DNA of 55,190 nt from Rhodobacteraceae bacterium HTCC2083 (GTDB lineage Bacteria; Pseudomonadota; Alphaproteobacteria; Rhodobacterales; Rhodobacteraceae), in assembly GCA_000156115.1 (NCBI GenBank), contig DS995276.1, positions 3,387,353-3,442,542 of the forward strand, given 5' to 3'. Each line of letters begins with the position of its first letter. Positions within the stretch are counted from its first letter, which is position 1. The notes beneath the pieces are model-generated. The model did not search any database and was not told where the DNA came from. It saw only the letters and a program-made list of their open reading frames with translations. Position numbers and translations under genes: made by a program. Positions 16,302 to 26,846 of this stretch are shown here, piece by piece.

Positions 16302-17174
16302 GTGGAAAACACCCGCGCAGTTCTTTTGATGGTGCTCTCTATGGCGACATTTGCCATGGGCGATGCCTTCGTCAAACTCTCCTCGGGTGCGATGTCCGTG
16401 TCTTTGGTGCTGATCTTCATGGCTCTGCCCGGCCTAATCATTTTCGCAACCCTTGCGCACAGATCCGCACAATCGCCTTTCGCGTATGAATTCTTCGCAA
16501 AGCCTGTTGTTTGGCGCAATATCGTGGAAGCCATCACAGCGATCTGCATGGTCAGCGCGCTCGCGCTCGCGCCTTTGTCTTTGGTCATTTCGATCATTCA
16601 AGCAGTGCCTTTGTTCGTGACCCTTGGAGCCGCTTTGGTGCTGAAAGAAAAAGTGGGACCGCGTCGTTGGTTCGCGGTTACCGCAGGCTTTTTCGGAGTC
16701 TTGCTAATGCTGCGCCCCGACACGAGCGGCATTTCGTACGGCGCTTTGCTCGCGCTCGTCGCAGCCATCGGACTGTCCACCCGCGATTTGTTGACGCGCG
16801 CAATGCCTAAGACGGTCGGCACCTTGCAAATGGCCACATGGGGCACGGCAGCGCTCATCCCAGCAGGCCTCTTCTTACTACCAATCACCGGCCCGCACAC
16901 CCTCCCAACGCTCAGCGGGTTTGGCTTGGTGCTTTGCGCATCATTGGTGAATGCAATAGGCTACTATTCGATCACGGCCGCGATGCGCATGGGTGATGTG
17001 TCCTTCGTCACCCCTTTTCGTTACACACGACTTGTCTTTGCTTTGATCATCGCAGCTCTGTTTTTCAAAGAGATGCCAGATGCTTTGACGCTACTGGGCG
17101 CTTTCATCGTTATAAGCTCTGGCCTGTTCGTCATGTGGCGCGAGCGAAAAATCGCTGTTAGCGGTAACAATTAG
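16302..17174 (+). CDS. DMT superfamily (EamA) transporter
   Basis: A 290-residue inner-membrane transporter with ten hydrophobic segments in two EamA repeats. It starts with GTG at 16302, three bases after the stop of the Fur-family gene. Substrate unknown; the coupling to a metal regulator hints at, but does not prove, a metal-linked metabolite. The 3' end of the gene contains a LacI-type palindrome (17156-17169) that more likely serves the downstream enolase gene. Confidence 0.88.
   Translation: MENTRAVLLMVLSMATFAMGDAFVKLSSGAMSVSLVLIFMALPGLIIFATLAHRSAQSPFAYEFFAKPVVWRNIVEAITAICMVSALALAPLSLVISIIQAVPLFVTLGAALVLKEKVGPRRWFAVTAGFFGVLLMLRPDTSGISYGALLALVAAIGLSTRDLLTRAMPKTVGTLQMATWGTAALIPAGLFLLPITGPHTLPTLSGFGLVLCASLVNAIGYYSITAAMRMGDVSFVTPFRYTRLVFALIIAALFFKEMPDALTLLGAFIVISSGLFVMWRERKIAVSGNN
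17156..17169. promoter_or_regulatory. Putative LacI-type operator upstream of eno
   Basis: The sequence TGTTAGCGGTAACA is a 14-base near-palindrome (one mismatched base pair) that differs at one position from TGTTAGCGCTAACA. It overlaps the last codons of the DMT gene and ends about 82 bases before the eno start. A further half-site GCTAACA follows at 17178-17184. It matches the palindrome in front of zwf in this window, suggesting a shared LacI-family regulator. Confidence 0.55.
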
Positions 17175-17182
17175 GACGCTAA

Positions 17183-18525
<1,343 letters not shown>

Positions 18526-18526
<1 letters not shown>

Positions 18527-18945
18527 TGGACGCCGATGCGATTATAAAGCACCTTGATCTCCAGCCGCATCCAGAGGGCGGCTGGTATCGACAAACCCAT
18601 ATCGACGATGCAAAATCGCGCGCGCACGGGACTTGCATCTACTTTCTGCTCAAAGCCAGCGAAAGCAGTCATTGGCACAAAGTCGACGCAACCGAAATTT
18701 GGCACTATTATGCGGGTGCACCTTTGATCTTGAGCCTGTCAAAAACTGACGCAGGACCTGCATCTGAACACCTACTCACACCTGATTTGACTGAAGGGGC
18801 ACCGCAGCTGATTGTGCCTATTCATCATTGGCAAAAGGCAAAAACAACTGGGGCATTTACGTTGGTTGGCTGCACCGTGTCCCCAGGTTTTTCCTTTGAC
18901 GGCTTCACCCTCGCCACGCCAGAGTTCGACATACCAAATGAATGA
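18526..18945 (+). CDS. DUF985 cupin domain protein
   Basis: A 139-residue cupin of the DUF985 family (segments LQPHPEGGWYRQTH, SHWHKVDATEIWHYYAGAPL and VGCTVSPGFSFDGF). Conserved His residues suggest a metal-binding cupin, but family members have no established reaction. ATG 18526 overlaps the eno stop by one base; a GTG three bases earlier is equally in frame. Its own stop lies inside an eight-base overlap with the thioesterase start. The family call is solid and the function is unknown. Confidence 0.85.
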
Positions 18946-19423
18946 TATTCCCTTCTTAACCCCGCTGAACCCAGAGCAACAGCAACAGGCAGGCTTGCCA
19001 AAAATTTGGCCGCTCGCCATGGCGGATCGCGTGCGTTTCAACGAAATCGACATGCTCGGACATGTGAACAATGCCGCCTACCTCACGTGGTTCGAAAAGC
19101 TTAGAACAATCTACGTTCAGGAATGCGGCCTAACGACATATGACCAAAAGAACGATCCACGGATCGTTATTCGGTCTGGTGAAATTCACTGGAAAAAGGA
19201 AATGCGGCGCAATGAGGCCTATATTGTTACCGCGCGTGCAACGGCCTATCGCACCACCAGCTTTACAATCGCGTCAGAAATCTGGGCTGGTGATCTGCGC
19301 GCGACTTTCTCCTGCGTATGTGTCACGCTTGAGCCGGACGGCTCTGCACGCCGTCCCCTCGCCCAAACCTTCATAGACCACATTCGCACAATCGACGGTG
19401 CCCTACCCGCTTCCTCTTTCTAA
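18938..19423 (+). CDS. Acyl-CoA thioesterase (4HBT hotdog family)
   Basis: A 161-residue hotdog-fold thioesterase. The motif RVRFNEIDMLGHVNNAAYLTWFEKLR carries the Asp and the HVNN segment diagnostic of the 4-hydroxybenzoyl-CoA thioesterase group. The acyl-CoA substrate is unknown. ATG 18938 was chosen because the conserved domain begins soon after and it sits in an ATGAATGA overlap with the DUF985 gene; the frame is open further upstream only inside that gene. It is convergent with pgi, 31 bases apart. Confidence 0.87.
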   Translation: MNDIPFLTPLNPEQQQQAGLPKIWPLAMADRVRFNEIDMLGHVNNAAYLTWFEKLRTIYVQECGLTTYDQKNDPRIVIRSGEIHWKKEMRRNEAYIVTARATAYRTTSFTIASEIWAGDLRATFSCVCVTLEPDGSARRPLAQTFIDHIRTIDGALPASSF

Positions 19424-19449
19424 AAATACCCCCACCTGAGGGCCTCGGC

Positions 19450-19462
19450 CTGTTTCAAACAG
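19450..19462. terminator. Possible short terminator hairpin between convergent genes
   Basis: Inverted repeat CTGTTT-C-AAACAG spanning the pgi stop codon in the short gap between the thioesterase gene and pgi. There is no clear T-run and the loop is very short, so this is a weak call. Confidence 0.25.
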
Positions 19463-21053
19463 AGCGGGTCTGGAGATATTTCACCAAAGCTCGGGTCGAT
19501 CCATCTTTGTCATCCGCAGCTTCGCGCCCCTCGACGATCGGTTGCAGCGCCGTGGCCAGTTCTTTGCCCAACTCAACACCCCATTGATCGTAAGAGTTGA
19601 TTCCCAAAATCACGCCCTCAACGAAAACACGGTGCTCATAAAGCGCGATGATCTGGCCGAGAACCTCAGGGGTGAGCTTAGGATAAAGCAATGTCGTTGA
19701 CGGACGATTTCCTGGAAAGACACGATGACGCGCTTGGCGTTCCAGCTCATCACCAACCAAGCCTTTAGCCGCCATCAAATCCCGCGCCACGTTTATCGAT
19801 CGACCAGTCATCAGCGCTTCAGATTGCGCGAGGCAGTTCGCGCTAAGCAGTTGGTGTTGATGAACCAAATCTGCCTCATGCCCTTCTGCGGCCAGCAAAA
19901 ATTCGCAAGGTACCACACGCGATCCTTGATGGATCAGTTGATAGAAGGCGTGCTGCCCGTTTGTGCCAGGCTCGCCCCAGACAACAGGACCTGTGTGCAC
20001 TGCAACGTCAGAGCCATCCATTTGCACAGATTTCCCATTACTTTCCATCTCAAGCTGCTGCAAATAAGCAGGCAAACGCATCAGTCGTTGATCGTATGGT
20101 AGGACCGCACGGGTGGCGTGCCCACAAATCTGGTTGTGCCAGATCCCAACCAGCGCGAGCATGACAGGCAGGTTGTCCATAAAGTCCGCATATTGGAAAT
20201 GGCGATCCATCGCCTCTGCACCACGTAAAAAGGCACGGAATGCATCGTTTCCAACGGCAATCATAATGCCAAGCCCGATCGGACCCCAAAGCGAATAACG
20301 CCCGCCGACCCAATCCTCAAATCCGAAAACACGGCTTGCAGGAATGCCGAACGCTGCAGTTTTATCTTCTGCCGTGCTCAGCGCTGCGAACTGGCTTGCA
20401 GGATCTGTAACCGTCTCAGACATCCACGCCATGGCCGTGCGGGCGTTGGTCATGGTTTCAATTGTAGTGAAGGTTTTTGAGGCCACAACAACCAGCGTTG
20501 TCGTCGCAACCAAACCGCGCAGTGTATCCGCAATATGCGCGCCATCTACGTTCGAAACGTAATGCACATTCGGCCCGTCCTGATAAGGCGCAAGCGCTAG
20601 CGTCGCCATTGCAGGCCCCAGATCAGAACCGCCAATACCAATGTTCACGACATCGGTAATCGCGCCACCCTGCCCTTTGAAGACGCCCCTTCGAATATCT
20701 TCCGAAAATTGCGCCATACGATCCAACGTCTTATGGATCTCTGGCATCACATCCGCTCCGTCCACAACGACAGGATCCCCACCGAGGTTGCGCAAAGCCG
20801 TATGAAGGACCGCGCGGCCTTCGGTTTCGTTGATTTTCTCACCCGCAAACATCGCATTGCGCTTGGCGGTCACGCCTGCTGCGTTCGCTAAGTCAATTAG
20901 CGCTGCACGTGCTTTTTCAGTGATGCTGGTTTTTGAGTAATCAAACAGCATATCCAGCGCGTCGACGGAAAAGTCGCCTGCACGGTTTGCATCGTTTTCG
21001 AAGAGATCAATAATCTTGGCACCGCTGTCCAGCGCCTTCACATTTTTCCACAT
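19455..21053 (-). CDS. pgi: Glucose-6-phosphate isomerase
   Basis: PGI (532 residues) interconverts glucose 6-phosphate and fructose 6-phosphate. Both family signatures are present: GGRYSLWGPIGL with the preceding DWV, and NGQHAFYQLIHQG; also GIGGSDLGP near the phosphate site and GNRPSTTLLY. It is the last gene of the zwf-pgl-pgi operon, 12 bases after pgl, an order typical of Rhodobacteraceae. There the operon feeds hexoses through glucose 6-phosphate into the Entner-Doudoroff and pentose phosphate routes. Length is normal. Confidence 0.97.
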   Translation of the reverse strand: MWKNVKALDSGAKIIDLFENDANRAGDFSVDALDMLFDYSKTSITEKARAALIDLANAAGVTAKRNAMFAGEKINETEGRAVLHTALRNLGGDPVVVDGADVMPEIHKTLDRMAQFSEDIRRGVFKGQGGAITDVVNIGIGGSDLGPAMATLALAPYQDGPNVHYVSNVDGAHIADTLRGLVATTTLVVVASKTFTTIETMTNARTAMAWMSETVTDPASQFAALSTAEDKTAAFGIPASRVFGFEDWVGGRYSLWGPIGLGIMIAVGNDAFRAFLRGAEAMDRHFQYADFMDNLPVMLALVGIWHNQICGHATRAVLPYDQRLMRLPAYLQQLEMESNGKSVQMDGSDVAVHTGPVVWGEPGTNGQHAFYQLIHQGSRVVPCEFLLAAEGHEADLVHQHQLLSANCLAQSEALMTGRSINVARDLMAAKGLVGDELERQARHRVFPGNRPSTTLLYPKLTPEVLGQIIALYEHRVFVEGVILGINSYDQWGVELGKELATALQPIVEGREAADDKDGSTRALVKYLQTRSV

Positions 21054-21065
21054 CGCTATTGTCCT

Positions 21066-21737
21066 TTAAGGTGCCCAGTGCACATCTGCGCCCGTCAGCA
21101 CCGATTTAATCGGGGCATCATGCGTACTAAGATGTTGTGCATTTTCAAATGCGTCGCGTTTTTCTTGGCCAATGATCACAACGTGCTTTCGCAAAGCGCC
21201 ATCCAGAACACGCGCGCTTAGAGTAACACGTGGTTCGGGCGCGTTCGGCGCGCGCATTGGCACCAAAATTGGCGCGCGCGGGTCAAGGGCTTCGTCGAGT
21301 TTATCAGCGCCCGGGAACAGCGATGCAGTGTGCATATCTGCCCCCATGCCCAGCAAAAGGACCGCAATCGGCAATTCCGGTGCAATCATCGCTTCCAATT
21401 CTGGCAATTTTTCCTCCGGCGTGTCAGCGCTCGCGTAAAGCGGTAGATGACGAGCAGCGGCGGCACGATTGACCAACAAGCGTTCGCGAATGAGTTTAGT
21501 GTTTGAGCGATCACTGTCGGTTGGAACCCAACGTTCATCCGTCAACATCACATCAACGCGGTCCCACGGCAAATCCGCAGCGCACAAATCATCAAACAAA
21601 GGGCCCGGTGTTGTGCCTCCAGGGACTGCCAAACAAGCGCGGTCCTCATGATGAAGCGCTGCGTTCAGGTCCCCAGCGATTTTGTTGGCTAGATCAATCA
21701 TCATCATGTCTGAATCGGGGTATTCGATAAAATTCAT
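21066..21737 (-). CDS. pgl: 6-phosphogluconolactonase
   Basis: A 223-residue lactonase that hydrolyses 6-phosphogluconolactone to 6-phosphogluconate. Landmarks are VPGGTTPGPLFDDL, MLTDERWVPTDSDRSN and LLLGMGADMHTASLFPG, as in the DevB/SOL branch. The ATG at 21737 overlaps the zwf stop as ATGA and starts at the conserved N-terminus, so it is preferred over an upstream in-frame codon. It is the middle gene of zwf-pgl-pgi, which provides two consecutive steps from glucose 6-phosphate. Confidence 0.95.
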   Translation of the reverse strand: MNFIEYPDSDMMMIDLANKIAGDLNAALHHEDRACLAVPGGTTPGPLFDDLCAADLPWDRVDVMLTDERWVPTDSDRSNTKLIRERLLVNRAAAARHLPLYASADTPEEKLPELEAMIAPELPIAVLLLGMGADMHTASLFPGADKLDEALDPRAPILVPMRAPNAPEPRVTLSARVLDGALRKHVVIIGQEKRDAFENAQHLSTHDAPIKSVLTGADVHWAP

Positions 21738-23188
21738 CGTTTGATCTCTCTCCAAATGCGCCCATCGCGCGCAATCATAGCCATAGCATCGGTCGGACCT
21801 TCGCTACCGCTATCGTAAGTTTTAGGTACTTCACCGCGCGCTTGCCAGCCCTCTATGATAGGATCAGTCCAGGCCCATGCCGCTTCAACCTCATCGCCAC
21901 GCATGAACAGCGTCTGATTGCCACGGATCACATCCATGATCAGTCGCTCATAAGCATCAGGTGCATCAATTGCGTTGTCGCCAAGCGCGTCGGCGAAAGC
22001 CATATCAAGCGGGACATCCACAAGACGCATGCCCCCCGGCCCTGGTTCTTTAATTGTAACATCAAGCGTCATGCCTTCATTAGGCTGCAAGCGAATGCGA
22101 AGCTCGTTATTGTGACGGCCCGCGTCAGCACCAAAAATCGAATGGGGCGCATCTTTAAAGACAACGGTGATTTCAGAGGTACGCGCCTTTAGACGCTTGC
22201 CCGTACGCAGATAAAACGGTGTGCCCGCCCATCGCCAATTACTGATCGCCATTTTCATCGCGATGAAACTTTCGGTTTTGCTACTGGAATCCTCTACATG
22301 GGTTCTGAAGTCATCGTCGTCCTCGGAGGGGCCGTATTGTCCGCGCACAATATGATGCGGAAGCACGGGTTCAAGCGCACGAATGACCTTCAGCTTCTCG
22401 TCGCGCACGGCATCGGGTTCAAATTTTGCAGGCGGTTCCATCGCGATGAGGCACAGCAATTGCATCAAGTGGTTTTGCACCATATCGCGCATTGCGCCGG
22501 AGCGGTCGTAGTATTCACCGCGCCCGCCAACACCCACAGTTTCAGCTACAGTTATCTGGATATGATCAATGTATTGGCTGTTCCAAAGCGGTTCAAACAA
22601 CATATTGCCGAACCGCACAGCCATCAGGTTTTGCACAGTTTCTTTGCCAAGATAGTGATCGATCCGATAAATCTGCGTTTCGTCAAAATGCTTGGCCAAG
22701 GACGCATTAAGGGCTTTCGCTGTTGCAAGATCGCGGCCAAATGGCTTTTCTACGACGATACGGCTGTCATCATCTGCCATCTCAAAGCGCTTCAAGCGTT
22801 CTGCAAGATCACCAAATAGGCTTGGCCCAACTGAGAAATAGAAAGCATTTACCAGATTTTTGCGAATTTTTCCAGCTAGCTCCGTCCAACCAGTGTCACC
22901 ACGCGCGTCCACAGCGACGTAATCGAGCCGTGTAAGAAACTCAGCGAGGACACTCTCGTCAATCGCGTCGCTTGATCCGAATTCGTGAATAGCAGACGCC
23001 ACGATCTTGCTAAATTCTTCGGCTGTATGCACGCCACGTGCCGCGCCGATAATTTTACTCTCAGACGACATTTGACCAGAACAAAACCGACGAAAAAGTC
23101 CCGGCAAAATCTTGCGGCGGGCGAGATCGCCAGTTCCGCCGAAGATGACAAGATCAAAAGGATCTACAGGAATGACACGAGAAACCAT
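21734..23188 (-). CDS. zwf: Glucose-6-phosphate dehydrogenase
   Basis: A 484-residue NADP+-dependent enzyme that oxidises glucose 6-phosphate to 6-phosphogluconolactone. The nucleotide-binding motif FGGTGDLA is near residue 17 and the active-site signature RIDHYLGKE is intact. ATG 23188 (MVSRVIPVDPFDLV) has GGAG 7-8 bases upstream; an in-frame start at 23227 would add 13 unlikely residues. It is first in zwf-pgl-pgi. A LacI-type palindrome lies about 42-55 bases upstream of the start, so the operon is probably sugar- or flux-regulated. Confidence 0.97.
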   Translation of the reverse strand: MVSRVIPVDPFDLVIFGGTGDLARRKILPGLFRRFCSGQMSSESKIIGAARGVHTAEEFSKIVASAIHEFGSSDAIDESVLAEFLTRLDYVAVDARGDTGWTELAGKIRKNLVNAFYFSVGPSLFGDLAERLKRFEMADDDSRIVVEKPFGRDLATAKALNASLAKHFDETQIYRIDHYLGKETVQNLMAVRFGNMLFEPLWNSQYIDHIQITVAETVGVGGRGEYYDRSGAMRDMVQNHLMQLLCLIAMEPPAKFEPDAVRDEKLKVIRALEPVLPHHIVRGQYGPSEDDDDFRTHVEDSSSKTESFIAMKMAISNWRWAGTPFYLRTGKRLKARTSEITVVFKDAPHSIFGADAGRHNNELRIRLQPNEGMTLDVTIKEPGPGGMRLVDVPLDMAFADALGDNAIDAPDAYERLIMDVIRGNQTLFMRGDEVEAAWAWTDPIIEGWQARGEVPKTYDSGSEGPTDAMAMIARDGRIWREIKR

Positions 23189-23229
23189 GCAAGGCGCTCC
23201 TAATATTGACACAACGCAACAACACAAGT

Positions 23230-23243
23230 TGTTAGCGCTAACG
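23230..23243. promoter_or_regulatory. Putative LacI-type operator in the zwf promoter
   Basis: The core GTTAGCGCTAAC (23231-23242) is a perfect 12-base palindrome; with flanks it reads TGTTAGCGCTAACG. The central CG with symmetric arms is the classic LacI-family operator shape. It lies 42-55 bases upstream of the zwf start, in the region shared with the divergent radical SAM gene, where it could block transcription. A further TTAGCG half-site occurs at 23261. Confidence 0.72.
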
Positions 23244-23390
23244 TAAAACTTTGCGCTTCATTAGCGCGCGGCGAAATGAATGTCTAACACTGCTTTTTGA
23301 CATCACAATGGTGTCAGTGTTTCTTTGAGCGCTTTTATGTCCTAAACGCGCAGGGTAAACGCAGCCAAATCGCTTTATTGAGGACGATCC

Positions 23391-24344
23391 ATGAAAGATA
23401 TCGAAACTCCGCTTCTTTCGGCTGAAAAATTCAATGATCCCCTCATTACAGCCAAGGGTGAGCAACGGGCAAGCGTTGCATTGAGCGATCCGCAAACGCT
23501 TTGGTTCAACACAGGCACTCTGTGCAATATCGAATGCAAGAATTGCTATATTCTGAGTTCCCCAAAAAATGACGCGTTGGTCTACATTACCGCCGACGAG
23601 GTGCGCGACTATCTGGATCAGCTGGAAATCCGCAATTGGGGCGTGCGGGAGATTGCCTTTACCGGTGGTGAGCCATTTATGAACCCCGAGATAATTGAGA
23701 TCACCCGCGCCTCTCTAGAGCGCGGATATGATGTGTTGATCCTGACCAATGCGATGCGCCCAATGATGCGTAAATCTATGCGCGCAGGGCTGTTAGATCT
23801 GAATGGGGCTTACCCAGGTAAATTAACGATGCGTATTTCTGTAGATCACTGGGATAGCGTCAACCACGACAAAGAACGCGGCGCTGGAACGTTTGAAAAA
23901 ACGATTGAAGGCATGGCTTGGCTAGAAGAGAACGGCTTTGCCCTGGCTGTTGCGGGACGTACGGTCTGGGGCGAAAGCGACGCCACATCGCGCCAAGGCT
24001 ACGCCACGCTGTTTTCGGAACATGGTTTTGACATCGACGCCCGCAATCCCGCTCAGACAGTTTTATTCCCTGAGATGGATGAAACCGTCGATGTTCCTGA
24101 GATTACAAGCGCTTGCTGGGGCATTCTAAACAAATCTCCTGACGCAATGATGTGCGCATCCTCGCGTATGGTCGTAAAACGCAAAGGTGCGGATAAGCCT
24201 GCGGTTCTAGCTTGCACCTTGTTGCCGTATGCGCCTGAGTTTGAACTTGGCAACAGCTTGGAAGAGGCCGAAGGGTCTGTGCAGTTAAACCATCCCCATT
24301 GCGCAAAATTCTGTGTCTTAGGTGGGGCGAGCTGTTCGGCGTAA
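23391..24344 (+). CDS. Radical SAM protein with C-terminal cysteine cluster
   Basis: A 317-residue radical SAM enzyme. The [4Fe-4S] ligands are the CxxxCxxC motif in LCNIECKNCY (Cys45, 49, 52), and the SAM-binding GGEP motif follows (FTGGEPFMNPEI). The C-terminal third carries six more cysteines (SACWG, MMCAS, LACTL, HCAKFC, ASCSA), which resembles SPASM/twitch-type proteins that bind an auxiliary cluster. The substrate is unknown, and no short precursor peptide gene was seen on either side. The gene diverges from zwf, sharing its control region, and is convergent with anmK. Reaction type is certain in outline only. Confidence 0.88.
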   Translation: MKDIETPLLSAEKFNDPLITAKGEQRASVALSDPQTLWFNTGTLCNIECKNCYILSSPKNDALVYITADEVRDYLDQLEIRNWGVREIAFTGGEPFMNPEIIEITRASLERGYDVLILTNAMRPMMRKSMRAGLLDLNGAYPGKLTMRISVDHWDSVNHDKERGAGTFEKTIEGMAWLEENGFALAVAGRTVWGESDATSRQGYATLFSEHGFDIDARNPAQTVLFPEMDETVDVPEITSACWGILNKSPDAMMCASSRMVVKRKGADKPAVLACTLLPYAPEFELGNSLEEAEGSVQLNHPHCAKFCVLGGASCSA

Positions 24345-24365
24345 GTGCTTTTTGGACCTGCCGCA

Positions 24366-24402
24366 ATGAGAGGCCAGCCCCTCACACTCCACGGGGTTTC
24401 CA
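24366..24402. repeat. GC-rich hairpin with GGCCAGCCCC core
   Basis: Imperfect hairpin GAGAGGCCAGCCCCTC followed by a second small inverted repeat around CCACGGGGTTTCCAC, in the gap between the convergent radical SAM and anmK genes. The GGCCAGCCCC core recurs at 52999-53008. It probably acts as a bidirectional terminator or REP-like element. Confidence 0.35.
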
Positions 24403-24424
24403 CAGAGATAGGACGCATGCAGGG

Positions 24425-25525
24425 TTAGTCTGTGCCTGACGGTTTGCTGAGGATGCCACCGCCGACATGTGCGCTAACACCTGTGGTGCTTGGACCACTT
24501 GTTGGAAGGCCGCGCGCTACCCTGACTGCGAGATAGGCAAACGCCTGCGCCTCAAGCATATCACCATCCAAACCAACGTCTTCTACGGGATCTACAGGGC
24601 AGTCTAGCGCTTCGCGCAACATATGCATCATCACCGGATTGTGGCGACCACCGCCGCAGACAAGCACACGCGCCGGAAGGCTTGGGCAATGCTCCATCGC
24701 TTGCATCACGGCTGCGGCGCTCATCGCGGTCATGGTTGCTGCCGCATCTGCGTCAGAGAGTTCGCGTACCAGTTCCAGCATGATAGAAAAATCGTTCCGA
24801 TCCAGTGATTTCGGAGGAATGCGCCCGAAATATGTCTCAGACAGGAAGAGTTCCAGCGCGCCTGTCTCCACCTGCCCTTTCTTAGCCAACGCACCATCTT
24901 TGTCGTAGCTCAATCCGCGCCGCACTTGCATCAAATCATTGATCGGCGCGTTCGCAGGCCCTGTATCAAAGGCGAGCAATGAGCCCGCGTCCTCAGCTTT
25001 GGATTTGCTCGGATCGATCCATGTGATATTGCCCACGCCACCCAAGTTCAGAAACGCAATCGGCGTATCCGCTTTGATCGATTTGGCGCAAGCGAAGTGA
25101 AAGAACGGTGCAAGCGGCGCGCCTTCGCCGCCCAATTGCACATCATTCGTGCGAAAGTCCCAGACCACAGGCGCGCCAACCTGTTGCGCCAAAGCGGCCC
25201 CATCGCCAAGTTGATGCGTCCCCCGCCCACGCGGTTCATGCGCGAGGGTTTGGCCATGGAATCCAATCAAGTCTGGAGCGAACCCGCTCAGTACCTCTAT
25301 ATGTGCATCTTGCACGACCGCCAAAGCTTGTTCCAATCCGTTGCCCGGCCAACGGCCCAACACACCGCGCAGCACTGCGCGTTCTTCGTTTGAATAGCTG
25401 CGATATGTGCTTGACCCAAAGGCATCGATGGTCTCGCCGTCGGTCACCACTTCCGCCGCATCCACCCCGTCCAGTGACGTGCCCGACATCAATCCAATCG
25501 CTTTCACCATTCCCGTGCCCTTCAT
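24425..25525 (-). CDS. anmK: Anhydro-N-acetylmuramic acid kinase
   Basis: AnmK (366 residues) phosphorylates and opens 1,6-anhydro-N-acetylmuramic acid released from peptidoglycan, returning it to amino-sugar metabolism. Family motifs are [16 protein letters not shown] at the N-terminus, [21 protein letters not shown] and [12 protein letters not shown]. It diverges from tyrS. Length is normal. The neighbourhood has no other recycling genes, so it acts with enzymes encoded elsewhere. Confidence 0.96.
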   Translation of the reverse strand: MKGTGMVKAIGLMSGTSLDGVDAAEVVTDGETIDAFGSSTYRSYSNEERAVLRGVLGRWPGNGLEQALAVVQDAHIEVLSGFAPDLIGFHGQTLAHEPRGRGTHQLGDGAALAQQVGAPVVWDFRTNDVQLGGEGAPLAPFFHFACAKSIKADTPIAFLNLGGVGNITWIDPSKSKAEDAGSLLAFDTGPANAPINDLMQVRRGLSYDKDGALAKKGQVETGALELFLSETYFGRIPPKSLDRNDFSIMLELVRELSDADAAATMTAMSAAAVMQAMEHCPSLPARVLVCGGGRHNPVMMHMLREALDCPVDPVEDVGLDGDMLEAQAFAYLAVRVARGLPTSGPSTTGVSAHVGGGILSKPSGTD

Positions 25526-25589
25526 AGGCTTTTCCTTTACGCATCTGCCCTGTATGAGCTTTGACCAGAGCTATACGTGGACGCAAGTT

Positions 25590-26843
25590 ATGACCTACCA
25601 TCCTAAATCCGATTTCATTGCAGTGATGATGGAGCGTGGCTTTTTGGCCGATTGCACCGATTATCAAGGTCTAGACGAGGTGGCGCTAAAGGGCGGCATG
25701 CCTGCCTACATCGGCTTTGATGCAACGGCTGAGTCCTTGCACGTAGGTTCGCTCATCCAGATTATGATGTTGCGCTGGTTGCAAAAGACAGGTGGCAAGC
25801 CGATCACTTTGATGGGTGGCGGCACAACCAAAGTTGGCGATCCCAGTTTTCGCGCAGATGAGCGTCCTTTGCTCACGCCTGAAAAAATCGATGATAACAT
25901 CGCTGGTATTAAGAAAGTTTTCAGCGCGTATTTGACATACGGCGATGGCCCATCTGATGCGTTGATGATCAATAATGCAGAATGGCTTGATGGGCTGAAC
26001 TACCTCGATTTCCTACGCGATATTGGCAAGCATTTTTCGGTCAACCGCATGTTGGCGTTTGAGAGCGTTAAATCACGACTGGATCGCGAGCAGAGCCTGA
26101 GCTTTCTTGAGTTCAACTACATGATCTTGCAGGCCTATGACTTCCTTGAGTTGAACCGCCGCTATGGCTGCGTATTGCAAATGGGAGGCTCGGATCAGTG
26201 GGGCAATATCGTCAATGGTATTGACCTGACGCGCCGCGTTTTGGACAATCAAATCTTCGGATTGACCTCGCCATTGCTGACCACATCGGACGGCAAAAAG
26301 ATGGGCAAGAGCGCGGATGGCGCTGTTTGGCTAAACCCTGACATGCGCAGCCCGTACGAGTTTTGGCAATTTTGGCGTAACACGACCGATGCCGACGTAG
26401 GCCGTTTTCTCAAACTCTACACTGAAATGCCTGTAGAGGAATGCGAACGACTTGGCGCGTTAGCAGGCTCCGAGATCAATGAGGCGAAGGTCATCCTCGC
26501 CAATGAGATCACCAAGCTTTGCCACGGTGCGGAGGCTGCAGGCACCGCCGAAGCGACAGCGCGGGAAGTGTTCGAAAAGGGCGGCGTTGGCGATGATTTA
26601 CCCACGCTTGAGCTTACACGTGAAGAGTTGGGCGATGGCCTGTCCATCGTACAAGCCATCGTGCGCGCCGGTCTTGCGAAGTCTGGCAAGGACGCCAAAC
26701 GTCTAATATCCGAGAATGGTGCAAAGATCGATGATGCGCCCCTAAACGATGCGGGCCTCATGCTCGACGCGGCCGCTTTGGCGTCACCTATTAAGCTAAG
26801 CGCAGGCAAGAAACGCCATGCGCTTATTGTACTAAAAGGGTAA
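25590..26843 (+). CDS. tyrS: Tyrosyl-tRNA synthetase
   Basis: TyrRS (417 residues) charges tRNA-Tyr. The HIGH-like class I motif appears as LHVGSL (in [15 protein letters not shown]), and the KMSKS-equivalent as KMGKS ([13 protein letters not shown]). A C-terminal S4-type RNA-binding domain includes [24 protein letters not shown] 25590 ([10 protein letters not shown]) matches the usual alphaproteobacterial N-terminus. An ATG at 25554 would add 12 residues, and longer frames run antisense into anmK. Length is normal. Confidence 0.97.
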   Translation: MTYHPKSDFIAVMMERGFLADCTDYQGLDEVALKGGMPAYIGFDATAESLHVGSLIQIMMLRWLQKTGGKPITLMGGGTTKVGDPSFRADERPLLTPEKIDDNIAGIKKVFSAYLTYGDGPSDALMINNAEWLDGLNYLDFLRDIGKHFSVNRMLAFESVKSRLDREQSLSFLEFNYMILQAYDFLELNRRYGCVLQMGGSDQWGNIVNGIDLTRRVLDNQIFGLTSPLLTTSDGKKMGKSADGAVWLNPDMRSPYEFWQFWRNTTDADVGRFLKLYTEMPVEECERLGALAGSEINEAKVILANEITKLCHGAEAAGTAEATAREVFEKGGVGDDLPTLELTREELGDGLSIVQAIVRAGLAKSGKDAKRLISENGAKIDDAPLNDAGLMLDAAALASPIKLSAGKKRHALIVLKG

Positions 26844-26846
26844 ACA

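Noticed and set aside
24345-24424. Search for a RiPP precursor peptide beside the radical SAM gene
   Set aside because: The downstream gap of 80 bases holds only a GC-rich hairpin; the upstream gap of about 160 bases holds the operator and promoter. No short ORF with a leader/core pattern was seen.
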